Shown: positions 5,919 to 13,561, counted from the first letter of the stretch. The stretch is 16,322 nt of DNA from an uncultured bacterium (GCA_905215595.1 CAJMQZ010000040.1:1-16322), one strand, 5' to 3'. Notes: generated by a model from the letters alone, not told the origin. Numbers and translations: made by a program.

Positions 5919-6986
5919 TTATTTTTTGATCGCCCGCAGGATGCGGTTGGCGATGTACTTATGCCCGCTCACGGTGGGGTGGGCGTCGGTGGCGGTCATG
6001 GCAAAGGGGATGGGCACATAGGTCACGTTCTCATTCTGGGCGGCAAGGCTCTTGCCAAGGGCATTCAGCCGCCGGAACAGCTGTGTCCACTCCGGCAGCA
6101 GGGGCACGGGGTTGGTGTAGCCTACCAGTATAATTTGTGCGTCCGGGTTCAGCGCCCGCAGCTGGGCCACCACCTGCGGCATATGCACGGCGGCGTCCTG
6201 ATACGCCTGCTCGCAGATGGCGTCCGTACCGCCGCCCAGCAGCAGCTGGGTGGTGGCCTGTTTTTCTTTCCTTGTCAGCCGCAGGCGGGAAAGGTCGCTG
6301 TTCAGCCGCTGCAGGTTCTCAAAGCTGGGCTCGCGCAGCACGCCGCTGACCATGGTGGCTACCAGCTGCTCGCTCTTCCAGTTGGTGGCGTTGCCCAGCG
6401 CCACAAGGGCGGGCACCAGCGCATCGTTGGAGCCGATCTGCACGCTGATGATGTCCGCACGCTTGAGGTAGTCCAGCATCTGGGGGTAGACGTAGTAGGT
6501 GCCCGCCTGCTGGTTCATCTGGGGCATTGCGCCGGTGTGCAGCATATTCGCAAGGTCGCCGGTGGTCAGCCCGGGCAGGCCAAGGTTGATGGCGTGCTGG
6601 CGGTCCAGCCCAAGGCCTTTGCCCACCAGCGAAACATAGCACTGCTCCGGGTAGCCCTCGAAGTTTGGGGCCACGTCCATGCCGATGGCGGCTTCGGTGT
6701 ACTTGAAATCCGGCAGACCCACGCCGGAAACGATGCTGTCGCCCAGCGCCACATAGGTGCGCTGGGGATCGGCGGTCTCCCCGGCAGGGGCTTCCTCAGC
6801 GGGCTGAGCGGCCTCCTCGGCGGGGGCTTCCGTGTCCGGGGCAGCTTCTTCGGCGGGCTGCACCTGCGCGGCAGGGACGGCTTGCTCCGGCGGCAGGGCG
6901 TCGGGCTGCTGGGCAAAGGCAGGCACAGCCAGCAGCACCAGCGCAGCGGCGCTGCACAGCCATGCAGTAAAACGAGAATGGTTCAT
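5919..6986 (-). CDS. Secreted SGNH/GDSL-family hydrolase
   Basis: A 355-residue exported esterase or lipase-like protein. ATG 6986 follows GAAGGA at good spacing; an upstream TTG frame would swallow that site. A signal peptide (residues 1-25, hydrophobic AAALVLLAVPAFA) has a likely cut after AFA. Residues about 26-74 form an Ala/Pro/Glu-rich linker, then the catalytic domain begins. Block I is GDSIVSG with nucleophile Ser84. The block II Gly region is NLGLPGLTTGDL, block III is GSNDA, and block V is DAHPTVSGHKY with Asp334 and His336. The family removes acyl or acetyl groups from lipids, glycans or peptidoglycan; the substrate here cannot be read. It lies 33 bases after the acyl-ligase stop on the same strand and has no promoter of its own visible, so the two are probably co-transcribed. 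The linker suggests action at the cell surface. Confidence 0.85.
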   Translation of the reverse strand: MNHSRFTAWLCSAAALVLLAVPAFAQQPDALPPEQAVPAAQVQPAEEAAPDTEAPAEEAAQPAEEAPAGETADPQRTYVALGDSIVSGVGLPDFKYTEAAIGMDVAPNFEGYPEQCYVSLVGKGLGLDRQHAINLGLPGLTTGDLANMLHTGAMPQMNQQAGTYYVYPQMLDYLKRADIISVQIGSNDALVPALVALGNATNWKSEQLVATMVSGVLREPSFENLQRLNSDLSRLRLTRKEKQATTQLLLGGGTDAICEQAYQDAAVHMPQVVAQLRALNPDAQIILVGYTNPVPLLPEWTQLFRRLNALGKSLAAQNENVTYVPIPFAMTATDAHPTVSGHKYIANRILRAIKK

Positions 6987-7019
6987 GGATGATTCCTTCT
7001 TTCTCAAGGGCAGACGGGT

Positions 7020-8747
7020 TTACCCCACCTCTTCTTCCAGCTTACGGTAGTCGGCCTTACCGGCGGGGGTCAGGGGCATTTCGGGGATGATCTTATAGGC
7101 CGAGGCGGCGGGCTGCACATACTCCGGCAGCTCCTCGCGGCACAGCTGGCGCAGCTCCCGCAGGATCTGGCGCTTTTTGCCGGTGGCGGCAGGGTCCAGC
7201 ACCACAAAGACGAAGGGCAGACGTCCCTGGGTGTGGTCGGTATCGGCGTAGCCCACCACGCAGCACTGGTGCACGGCGGGGTGGCGGCTGATGACGTTTT
7301 CGATCATGGAAGGGAACACCTTGAAGCCGTCGTGCCGGATGATGATGCGCTTGATGCGGGCATCCAGATACACAAAACCGTCCTCGTCCATGGAACCGAT
7401 ATCGCCGGTGTGCGCCCACAGCTGGCCGTCGGCGTGGCGGCGCAGCAGGTAGGCGGTCTCCTCGGGCTTGTTGTAGTAGCCCTTCATGGCGGTGGGGGTG
7501 CAGATGCAGATCTCGCCGCGCTGACCGATGGGCAGCTCGGTCTCGGTGCCCGGCTCGAAAATGGAGACCACCGTGTTGACCATGGGGATGCCCACGCTGC
7601 CGGGCTTTGTCACGTTACCGGCGGCGATGGTGGCAGCCGAGGATACCTCGGTCATGCCGTAGCCCTTTGCCAGTGGGAACTCCACCCCGTGGGCTTTGAG
7701 GAACTGGTTCACCGTCTGCTCCGCGCCCAGCGAGAGAGAATCGCCTCCGGCGGCGTAGTTGCGGATGAAGGAGAGGTCTTTGTTTTTCAGCAGCGGGTCG
7801 GCAGCCAGCTGCTGGTAGTGGGTGGGCACGCCGAACATGTGCGCAGGCTTGTGCTTCCACACCAGTGCGCCCAGCTTGTCCGGGTCCAGATTGGGGATGA
7901 TGATGATATGCAGCCCCATGACCAGTGGCATGTGGATGCCGCAGCTGTAACCGTAGGCGATGAAGGGCGGCATCACGTTCAGCATCTTCTGTCCGCGGTG
8001 GAACAGACGGCTCTGGGCGGCAAACTCCTGCGCAAGGGCGTTGAAGCAGTAGTCGGTCAGCATAACGCCCTTGGGCGAACCGGTAGTGCCGCCGGTGTGC
8101 ACCACCACGCAGGTGTGCTGGGGGTCGTAGGGCACGGCGGCGGGGCTGTGCCCCTTGCCTGCGGCGATAAAGTCCTTCCAGCGCAGCACGTTGGAGGCGT
8201 AGCGGTTTTTATCCGGGTTCGTCAGCTTGTAGCCCACGGCTTTGGCCAGCGGCAGGCTGTCGGCGGGGCTGAGCACCACCACCCGCTCCACGCTGGTGCG
8301 CTTTGCAGCCTGATGGCAGCGGGGGTACACCACGTTCAGGCAGATGAGCAGGCGGGACTCCACCTCCTCGATGTACTCCCGGATGCCCTCGGCGCTGTAC
8401 CGGGGGTCCACCAGATTCAGGGTGGCGCCCAGCAGGTCGGCGGCGTAGAAGGCGTAGACTACCTCCGGGGTCATCACGCTGACCACTGTGATGATATCGC
8501 CCTTTTTCACCCCCAGCGCCTGCAGGGCGGCGGCGGTCTTTTTTACCTGCACGATCAGGTCGGCATAGCTGAACTTGCGGCCGTAGTATTCCAGCGCGGT
8601 GTCGCCCAGATGCCGCTCGTTGTTGCGGCAGACCAGCTCAAAGGCCGAGCACTCCGGCACGGTCTGGTGGATGTACTTTTCCTCATAATATTTCAGCCAT
8701 GGCTTTGCCTTGGAGGCATAGACCGGCTGTCTGGTGGTTTCCGTCAT
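7020..8747 (-). CDS. AMP-forming acyl-CoA ligase-like enzyme (ANL superfamily)
   Basis: A 575-residue adenylate-forming enzyme that activates a carboxylic acid with ATP, usually passing it to coenzyme A. The motifs are complete: A3 HTGGTTGSPKG (217-227), A5 GYGMTEVSS (362-370), A7 TGD (447-449), A8 around RIKRIIIRHDGFKVFPS (464-480) and the C-terminal catalytic Lys in PLTPAGK (Lys564). Length and motifs fit fatty-acyl or related CoA ligases. There is no carrier-protein domain, signal peptide or membrane anchor, so it should be cytoplasmic. The start ATG 8747 follows GAAAGG (8755-8760). The gene heads a two-gene unit with the SGNH hydrolase and is preceded by a promoter and structured leader. 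Substrate chain length and identity are unknown; a standalone activating enzyme for another acid is possible. Confidence 0.87.
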   Translation of the reverse strand: MTETTRQPVYASKAKPWLKYYEEKYIHQTVPECSAFELVCRNNERHLGDTALEYYGRKFSYADLIVQVKKTAAALQALGVKKGDIITVVSVMTPEVVYAFYAADLLGATLNLVDPRYSAEGIREYIEEVESRLLICLNVVYPRCHQAAKRTSVERVVVLSPADSLPLAKAVGYKLTNPDKNRYASNVLRWKDFIAAGKGHSPAAVPYDPQHTCVVVHTGGTTGSPKGVMLTDYCFNALAQEFAAQSRLFHRGQKMLNVMPPFIAYGYSCGIHMPLVMGLHIIIIPNLDPDKLGALVWKHKPAHMFGVPTHYQQLAADPLLKNKDLSFIRNYAAGGDSLSLGAEQTVNQFLKAHGVEFPLAKGYGMTEVSSAATIAAGNVTKPGSVGIPMVNTVVSIFEPGTETELPIGQRGEICICTPTAMKGYYNKPEETAYLLRRHADGQLWAHTGDIGSMDEDGFVYLDARIKRIIIRHDGFKVFPSMIENVISRHPAVHQCCVVGYADTDHTQGRLPFVFVVLDPAATGKKRQILRELRQLCREELPEYVQPAASAYKIIPEMPLTPAGKADYRKLEEEVG

Positions 8748-8896
8748 AGGATCAGACCTTTCTTCATTCTTCTTTTCTCTTTTCTCTTTTCAGGTCTGCT
8801 GCCCGGCGCAGCGCCTGCGGCAGACAAAAAAGGCAGCTTGCCATGGTGGGAAAGCTGCCGGGATGCTGCTGCATCAGAGAGGGCAAGACCTCTCAT
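8744..8896 (-). CDS. Possible 50-codon leader ORF overlapping the ligase start
   Basis: ATG 8896 opens a 50-codon frame whose TGA (8746-8744) overlaps the ligase ATG in an ATGA arrangement. The product begins MRGLALSDAA and ends in a Lys/Arg-rich stretch, KRKEKRRMKKGLIL. The ATG lies only about 6 bases after the -10 box, so there is no room for a ribosome site; translation would have to be leaderless. The frame runs through the terminator hairpin and the purine tract. It may be a regulatory leader peptide or chance. Confidence 0.25.
   Translation of the reverse strand: MRGLALSDAAASRQLSHHGKLPFLSAAGAAPGSRPEKRKEKRRMKKGLIL
8754..8825 (-). promoter_or_regulatory. Leader with purine tract and possible ribosome-site sequestering hairpin
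   Basis: On the minus strand AGACCT (8797-8792) can pair with AGGTCT (8759-8754), which contains the ligase ribosome site, across a loop that is almost all purine. The same region, as GCAGAC (8799-8794), can instead pair with GTCTGC (8825-8820) just after the terminator. The two pairings exclude each other, which suggests a switch. Pairings are read directly; function is inferred. Confidence 0.4.
8826..8859 (-). terminator. Premature terminator (attenuator) in the ligase leader
   Basis: GGCAGCTT (8859-8852) pairs perfectly with AAGCTGCC (8839-8832) across a 12-base loop, followed at once by six T on the minus strand (8831-8826). It lies between the promoter and the ligase start, so full-length transcription requires read-through or antitermination. 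Confidence 0.75.
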
Positions 8897-8901
8897 TCCG
8901 T

Positions 8902-8930
8902 ATTGTAGTAGAACCGCAGGGGAAAGTCAA
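8902..8930 (-). promoter_or_regulatory. Sigma-70-type promoter for the ligase operon
   Basis: TTGACT (8930-8925) and TACAAT (8907-8902) are separated by exactly 17 bases on the minus strand. A transcript would start near 8895, giving a leader of about 150 bases before the ligase. Confidence 0.78.
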
Positions 8931-8965
8931 TAAACAAACCGGAAAGGATGCAGCAGAGGAACGAA

Positions 8966-9504
8966 CCCTCTCAGTCCCGCGCCGCCCTCTCAGGCGCTCC
9001 CGCGCCAGCTCCCCCAAAGGGGGAGCCAAGGTTTAAAGCCCCTTGCTAAAGTTTTAGGTGCAATGAGAAAGCTTCCGGCGGTGCTCTTGGATCTCCCTTT
9101 GGGAGAGCTGTCACCGCAGGTGACTGAGAGGGCGCACGCCGTTCGCCCCATTGCAAAACATTAGGTGCAACGAGAAACCTTCCGGGCGCGCCAAAGGCTC
9201 CCTCCCCGAGGGAGCTGGCAAGCCCGACAGGGCTTGACTGAGAGGGCGAGCCTGCTTCCCCCGCAGCGCCGCGCTTTCGCAGAAAGCGGCGCTGCCGATG
9301 ATTACCCCTTCCGTCATCGCCTGCGGCGATGCCACACTCCCCCTTTTGTCGCTGCGCGACATCTTCCCCCGGAGCGGGGGAAGTCGGCCCTCAAGGGGAC
9401 GGCTTTTAGCGGCGGCGGGAAAGCTTGTGGCAGCACCCAAAGGCTCCCCCTTGGGGGAGCTGGCGCGTTAGCGCCTGAAGGGGTGACCCCACCCGTGAAA
9501 ATGC
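8966..9504. repeat. Long array of palindromic repeat modules
   Basis: About 540 bases with no convincing gene. Modules in order: GGCGC/GCGCC (8993-9006) with GCTCCCCC/GGGGGAGC (9008-9026); spacer 9044-9089; inverted TCTCCC/GGGAGA (9092-9106) with GTCACC/GGTGAC (9110-9124); second spacer from 9153; inverted GCTCCCTC/GAGGGAGC (9197-9215) with CAAGCCC/GGGCTTG (9219-9236); CATCGCC/GGCGATG (9315-9331); GTCGC/GCGAC (9348-9360) with CTTCCCCC/GGGGGAAG (9363-9383); GCTCCCCC/GGGGGAGC (9443-9460) with GGCGC/GCGCC (9462-9475). The tail CCCGTGAAAATGC is at 9492-9504. The open frames crossing it are repeat artefacts. Confidence 0.88.
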
Positions 9505-9536
9505 AAAGCCGGAGCGTCCGCAGACGCTCCGGCTTT
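9505..9536 (-). terminator. Terminator of the opp operon
   Basis: A perfect 14-bp stem AAAGCCGGAGCGTC/GACGCTCCGGCTTT with the 4-base loop CGCA. On the minus strand it ends in TTT then GCATTTTC. It lies 57 bases after the oppF stop, beyond element A. Confidence 0.8.
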
Positions 9537-9544
9537 GCTCTATT

Positions 9545-9604
9545 AAAAATAATCTTTCCGCTATTTATGCGCAGAGCAGCGCGGTGCGCATTTCAAATCG
9601 TCCC
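9545..9604 (+). repeat. Element A copy covering the oppF 3' end
   Basis: About 58 bases nearly identical to 2131-2187 and similar to 13884-13941. Shared blocks are AATCTTTCCGCTATTTATGC, GCAGAGCARCGCGGNGCGCA and AAATCGTCCC. The oppF stop (TGA, 9595-9593) and the codons for its last few residues lie inside it. Confidence 0.8.
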
Positions 9605-10525
9605 GCTCCCGGCAAGCCACTTTTCCGCCTCGGCGTCATTGCACAGCACCCAGTGCCGCGGGCGCAATTCCCGCCACGCGGGGGGCGCGGCGGTGTAATC
9701 GTGCATGGCGGGGTCGTAGACCAGCAGCTTTTTCTCCCGCTCCCGGCGCGGGTCCGGCATGGGAATGGCGGACAGCAGGCTGCGGGTGTAGGGATGCAGC
9801 GGGTGGGAGACCAGCTCCTCGGCGTCCGCCAGCTCCAGAATATTGCCCTTGCGGATGACGGCAATGCGGTCGGAAATGTAACGCATCACCGAAAGGTCGT
9901 GGGCGATGAACAGGTAGGTGATGCCGCGCTGCTTTTGCAGCTGGCGCAGCAGGTTGAGTACCTGCGCCCGGATGGACATATCCAGTGCGCTGATGGGCTC
10001 GTCCGCCACGATGAACTCCGGCTCTACGATGAGCGCCCGGGCAATGCCGATGCGCTGCCGCTGCCCGCCGGAAAATTCGTGGGGGAAGCGGCTGGCAAAC
10101 TCCGGCAGCAGACCTACGTCCAACAGCGCCTGCCGCACCTTCTCCTCCCGCTGCGCGGCGCTCAGCTCCGGGCGCACGTTCTGCAAGCCTTCGCCCACGA
10201 TGTAGCTTACCTTGGCGCGCTCGTTCAGGGAGGATTGCGGGTCCTGAAAGATCATCTGGATTTCCCGAGTGAGCTGCCTGTCCAGCGCGCGGGAAATTTT
10301 GCCGTTGATGCGCTGACCCTTGTATAAAATTTCGCCGCCGGTGGTGGGCAGAATGCGCAAAATGGCGCGGCCGATGGTGGTCTTGCCGCTGCCGCTCTCG
10401 CCCACAAGACCGAAGGTCTCGCCCTTGTAGATGGTAAAGCTGGCGTTCTGCACCGCAGGGTAGGCTTTGCGCCCGCTGCCGTAGGTCACCTGCAAATTTT
10501 TTACTTCCAGTAACGGCTCTGCCAT
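9593..10525 (-). CDS. oppF: Oligopeptide ABC importer ATPase, OppF/AmiF type
   Basis: A 310-residue cytoplasmic ATPase, one of two powering the peptide importer. Motifs: Walker A GESGSGKTT (42-50), Q-loop FQDPQSSLN (93-101), signature FSGGQRQR (151-158), Walker B FIVADE (171-176), H-loop AHD (208-210), then the peptide-transporter extension HPLHPYTRSLLSAIP. AAGGAGGGG lies within the end of oppD, whose stop is one base before this start, so the two are translationally coupled. The C-terminus ends AGSGTI, with GTI and the TGA stop encoded by element A. That makes the last residues repeat-derived, although the core is complete. Opp and Dpp cannot be separated with full certainty, but the gene set favours oligopeptides. 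Confidence 0.92.
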   Translation of the reverse strand: MAEPLLEVKNLQVTYGSGRKAYPAVQNASFTIYKGETFGLVGESGSGKTTIGRAILRILPTTGGEILYKGQRINGKISRALDRQLTREIQMIFQDPQSSLNERAKVSYIVGEGLQNVRPELSAAQREEKVRQALLDVGLLPEFASRFPHEFSGGQRQRIGIARALIVEPEFIVADEPISALDMSIRAQVLNLLRQLQKQRGITYLFIAHDLSVMRYISDRIAVIRKGNILELADAEELVSHPLHPYTRSLLSAIPMPDPRREREKKLLVYDPAMHDYTAAPPAWRELRPRHWVLCNDAEAEKWLAGSGTI

Positions 10526-10526
10526 A

Positions 10527-11576
10527 TCACAGCCCCTCCTTTTGCAGCTTTTTCACCGCAGCGGGCGGCTCGATGCGGGGTGCGCGGGGGTCCAGCAGCC
10601 ATGTGCGCGCTTTGTGGGTGGGTGACACCGCAAAGTAGGGCGGCCGCTTGACAAAATCGATCTTGAGCGCCTGCGGGTTACGGGGCGCAAAGGCGTCGCC
10701 GTGGATCTCGGCAAACAGGTTGGGCGGCGTGCCCGGGATGCTGAACAGATCCTCGCCCTTCACGCCCATCTGGGGCATACTGGACAGCAGCGCCCATGTG
10801 TAGGGGTGGCGGGGGTCGTAGTAAATTTCGTCCGCTGTGCCGATCTCCACAATGTCGCCCGCGTACATCACCGCTACCCGGTCGGCAATGTTTGCCACCA
10901 CGCCAAGGTCGTGGGTGATGAGCACGATGGTCAGGTGGTATTTCTCCCGCATCTGCCGCAGCAGCTGTAAAATTTGCGCCTGAATGGTCACGTCCAGCGC
11001 GGTGGTGGGCTCATCGCAGAGCAGTATTTTCGGATTGCACGCCAGCGCAATGGCAATGACCACCCGCTGCCGCATGCCGCCGGAAAACTCGTGCGGGTAC
11101 TGCTTATACCGCAGCGCGGGGTCCGGGATGCCCACGTCCCGCAGGTATTCCAGCGTCTTTTCCCGCGCAGCAGCGCCCTTTAAGCCCTGATGCAGGGTAA
11201 CCGCCTCAGTGATCTGCTCGCCGATGGTCTTGAGCGGATTCAGGCTGGTCATGGGGTCCTGCATCACCATGGCGATCTCCCGCCCGCGGACGGCAAGCCA
11301 CTCTTTTTCGGTTTTCAGCGCCGCAAGGTGCAGCGGGGCGCAGCCGGGGGTGGGGTAGTAGTCGATGCTGCCGCCGGTGATGCTGCCGTTCGCGTCCAGC
11401 AGACCCATAAAGCTTTTGGTGAGCACGCTCTTGCCGGAGCCGCTCTCGCCCACAAGAGCCAGCACCTCGCCCCGGTAAAGGTCGAGGTCTATCTCCCGGA
11501 TGGCGTGCAAGGTGCGCCCGCGCAGCCCGAACCGGATCTGCAGCCCGCGCACCGAGAGGATGAGGTCTTGGGTCAT
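10527..11576 (-). CDS. oppD: Oligopeptide ABC importer ATPase, OppD/AmiE type
   Basis: A 349-residue ATPase. Walker A GESGSGKS (43-50), Q-loop MQDPMTSLNPL (105-115), signature FSGGMRQR (164-171) and Walker B ILLCDE (184-189) are intact. The C-terminal extension reads IPGTPPNLF, GDAFAPRNP and THKARTWLLDP. The four cysteines that many OppD/DppD proteins carry here are replaced by Asp, Asn, Asp and a non-Cys residue. I recall this Cys-free form from the Gram-positive OppD/AmiE branch, so it supports that assignment. AAGGAGG overlaps the oppC stop 12 bases upstream, giving tight coupling. It pairs with OppF to drive OppBC. Confidence 0.93.
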   Translation of the reverse strand: MTQDLILSVRGLQIRFGLRGRTLHAIREIDLDLYRGEVLALVGESGSGKSVLTKSFMGLLDANGSITGGSIDYYPTPGCAPLHLAALKTEKEWLAVRGREIAMVMQDPMTSLNPLKTIGEQITEAVTLHQGLKGAAAREKTLEYLRDVGIPDPALRYKQYPHEFSGGMRQRVVIAIALACNPKILLCDEPTTALDVTIQAQILQLLRQMREKYHLTIVLITHDLGVVANIADRVAVMYAGDIVEIGTADEIYYDPRHPYTWALLSSMPQMGVKGEDLFSIPGTPPNLFAEIHGDAFAPRNPQALKIDFVKRPPYFAVSPTHKARTWLLDPRAPRIEPPAAVKKLQKEGL

Positions 11577-11588
11577 GGGGTATCCTCC

Positions 11589-12620
11589 TTATTGCAGATG
11601 GTTCTTGGGGTCGGCAGCGTCCGAGAAGGCGTTGCCGATCAGGTAAAAGGCGATGGTGACAAAGCTCAGGATGAGGGTGGGGTACAGCAGCTGATACCGC
11701 AGTCCCGCCTGCATCATCACCTTGCGGCCGTCGTTTACCAGATTGCCCAGCGAGGGCGTTTCCACCGAGAGACCAAGGCCGATATAGGTGATGAACACCT
11801 CGTTGCCGATGGCTTCCGGGATGGTCAGCGCCATGCGCAGCATGATGACCGAGACCAGATACGGCAGCAGGTTGCGCAGCACGATGCGCAGCGTGGGCGT
11901 GCCGATGCAGCGGGAGGCGATGTTGTAGTCCCGGTCGCGGATAATTAAAATCTGGTTGCGGATGAACCGCGCCATCTCGATCCAGCCTTTGATGGACATA
12001 CCAAGGATCATCGTCCAGATGCTGGGGGTTGCCACATAGGAGATGAGAATGAGCACGATGGCGGTGGGGATGTTATCGAAGATGTTGTACAGCTCGGTAA
12101 ACACAAAGTCCAGCCCGCGCACATAGCCCCACAGCACACCGGCGGTAATGCCCACCACAGCTTCGATGAGGGCCACGAAGAAGGCGATAGTCAGACTGGT
12201 GCGTGCACCGGCCCAGATGCGTGCCCACAGGTCCTGACCGATGGAGTTGGAACCCCAGATAAAGCCGTCCTGCCCAGGGGCGATGTTGCGGTACTGGATG
12301 CCGGTCACAGGGTCCACGGCGCACAGGTTCGGGTCTGCCTGACCGGGCAGGTGGGGCTGGATGAAGGCAAAGGCAACCACGACCACCAGCGCGATCAGCA
12401 GGGCCACGGCGAACTTGTTCTTGAAAAAGGCACGGAAGGTGCTGCCCCAGTAGCTGTAGTTGGAGCTGGCGGTGGCTTCGGCCTGTTCCTCACTGAACCC
12501 GGCGGGGGTGAACAGCTCATCCTCCGGCAGATTTTCCCAGCCGGTGCGGCGCTGTGCCTGAGCAGCATTCAGCTGGTCCTCCAGCTGCTTCGATTTTTCG
12601 CGTTTCAGAAAAGAGAGCAT
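11589..12620 (-). CDS. oppC: Oligopeptide ABC importer permease, OppC type
   Basis: A 343-residue inner-membrane permease. It has a long charged cytoplasmic N-terminus (about 80 residues) and a first helix KFAVALLIALVVVVAFAFI. An outside loop follows with the OppC mark FIWGSNSIGQDLWARIWAGA, then five more helices. The ATPase-contact EAA loop is DYNIASRCIGTPTLRIVLRN. Its ATG shares a base with the oppB stop (TGA 12622-12620), so translation is coupled. It forms the channel with OppB. Confidence 0.93.
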   Translation of the reverse strand: MLSFLKREKSKQLEDQLNAAQAQRRTGWENLPEDELFTPAGFSEEQAEATASSNYSYWGSTFRAFFKNKFAVALLIALVVVVAFAFIQPHLPGQADPNLCAVDPVTGIQYRNIAPGQDGFIWGSNSIGQDLWARIWAGARTSLTIAFFVALIEAVVGITAGVLWGYVRGLDFVFTELYNIFDNIPTAIVLILISYVATPSIWTMILGMSIKGWIEMARFIRNQILIIRDRDYNIASRCIGTPTLRIVLRNLLPYLVSVIMLRMALTIPEAIGNEVFITYIGLGLSVETPSLGNLVNDGRKVMMQAGLRYQLLYPTLILSFVTIAFYLIGNAFSDAADPKNHLQ

Positions 12621-13561
12621 CAGCGTCCACCTTCTTTCTTACCAAAGTTGATGCGGGGGTCAATGAGCACCATGAGCACATCGCCCAAGATCAGGCCGAT
12701 GATGCCCACGCAGGCGTACAGCAGCACGATGCCCTGCACCATGGTGTTGTCGTGGCGCTGCACACAGGTGACCAGCAGGCCGCCCATGCCCGGGATGCTG
12801 TACAGGCTTTCGATGTAGATGGAGCCGACGACGGTGTTCAGGAATGCGGAGGGAATGTACTGCACCAGCGGCACCATGGCGTTGCGGAATACGTGGTGCA
12901 GGGCGATATTGTTCTCGCTCACGCCCTTGGCGCGGGCCAGCTTGACGTAGTCCTTGTTGCTCTCGTCCACCATATAGCGGCGCAGCCACATGGCGTAGAA
13001 CGCAAGGTTTGCAAGGCTCATGCTGCACACCGGCAGCACCCAATAGCGCCAGTTGGCGGCATCGAACAGCAGGCCCACGCCCATGGCGGTGGTGCCGTAC
13101 ATCTGGATATACAAAAAGTACACTGCCGCAGGCACCGCCTGAATGAGCACGATGAATGCCGTGCCCAGCTTATCCGGCCAGCGGCCCTTATAACGGCCCA
13201 TGACAAGGCCCAGCGGGATGCCCAGCACAAGGCTCAGCAGCATGGCCAGCACACCCATTTCGATGGAAATGGGCAGCTTCTGGGCAAGGATCTTGGTCAC
13301 GGGAGCGTTGAGCTTGTAAATGTGGCTTACGCCCAGATCACCGTGCAGCGCATCCCGCCAGAAATGGCCAATCTGCACCGGCAGCGGGTCCAGCAGGCCC
13401 ATGGACTGCAGCCCGGCCTGGATCTGTGCCTCGGTCATTTTTTCGTAGTTTGCAAAGTAGCCTTCCACCGGCATGAGCCGCAGCAGGCAGAACACCAGCG
13501 TCACGATGATAAACAGCGTCAGCACCGAGCGCCCGATGCGCTTTGCAAGATATTGCACCAT
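12620..13561 (-). CDS. oppB: Oligopeptide ABC importer permease, OppB type
   Basis: A 313-residue permease starting MVQYLAKRIGRSVLTLF, the typical OppB beginning with its first helix. ATG 13561 is chosen because AGAGAGGTG lies just upstream; a 39-residue extension has no ribosome site and runs into repeat-flanking sequence. The EAA loop is DYVKLARAKGVSENNIALHH and the protein ends in the usual IDPRINF motif followed by a basic tail. It is separated from oppA by a terminator-like hairpin and repeats, so oppBCDF depends either on read-through or on its own promoter. An AT-rich TATGCTATAT near 13599 is a possible -10 but lacks a good -35. Confidence 0.93.
   Translation of the reverse strand: MVQYLAKRIGRSVLTLFIIVTLVFCLLRLMPVEGYFANYEKMTEAQIQAGLQSMGLLDPLPVQIGHFWRDALHGDLGVSHIYKLNAPVTKILAQKLPISIEMGVLAMLLSLVLGIPLGLVMGRYKGRWPDKLGTAFIVLIQAVPAAVYFLYIQMYGTTAMGVGLLFDAANWRYWVLPVCSMSLANLAFYAMWLRRYMVDESNKDYVKLARAKGVSENNIALHHVFRNAMVPLVQYIPSAFLNTVVGSIYIESLYSIPGMGGLLVTCVQRHDNTMVQGIVLLYACVGIIGLILGDVLMVLIDPRINFGKKEGGR

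Noticed and set aside
8902..8920. T-box-like GTAGAACCGCAGG on the plus strand
   Set aside because: It does not match the T-box core well, no plus-strand gene follows, and the same bases form the minus-strand promoter.
8966..9500. CRISPR array
   Set aside because: The repeats differ in length and sequence, are nested and inverted, and have no regular spacers or cas genes.
9165..9698. 177-codon plus-strand open frame across the repeat array
   Set aside because: It is made of repeat modules, lacks a ribosome site, and overlaps the oppF terminator and 3' end.
10527..10760. Loss of the four C-terminal cysteines in OppD as a novelty
   Set aside because: The GDAFAPRN...THxAxTWLL form without cysteines is, from memory, usual in Gram-positive OppD/AmiE proteins, so it is a clade trait and not a defect.
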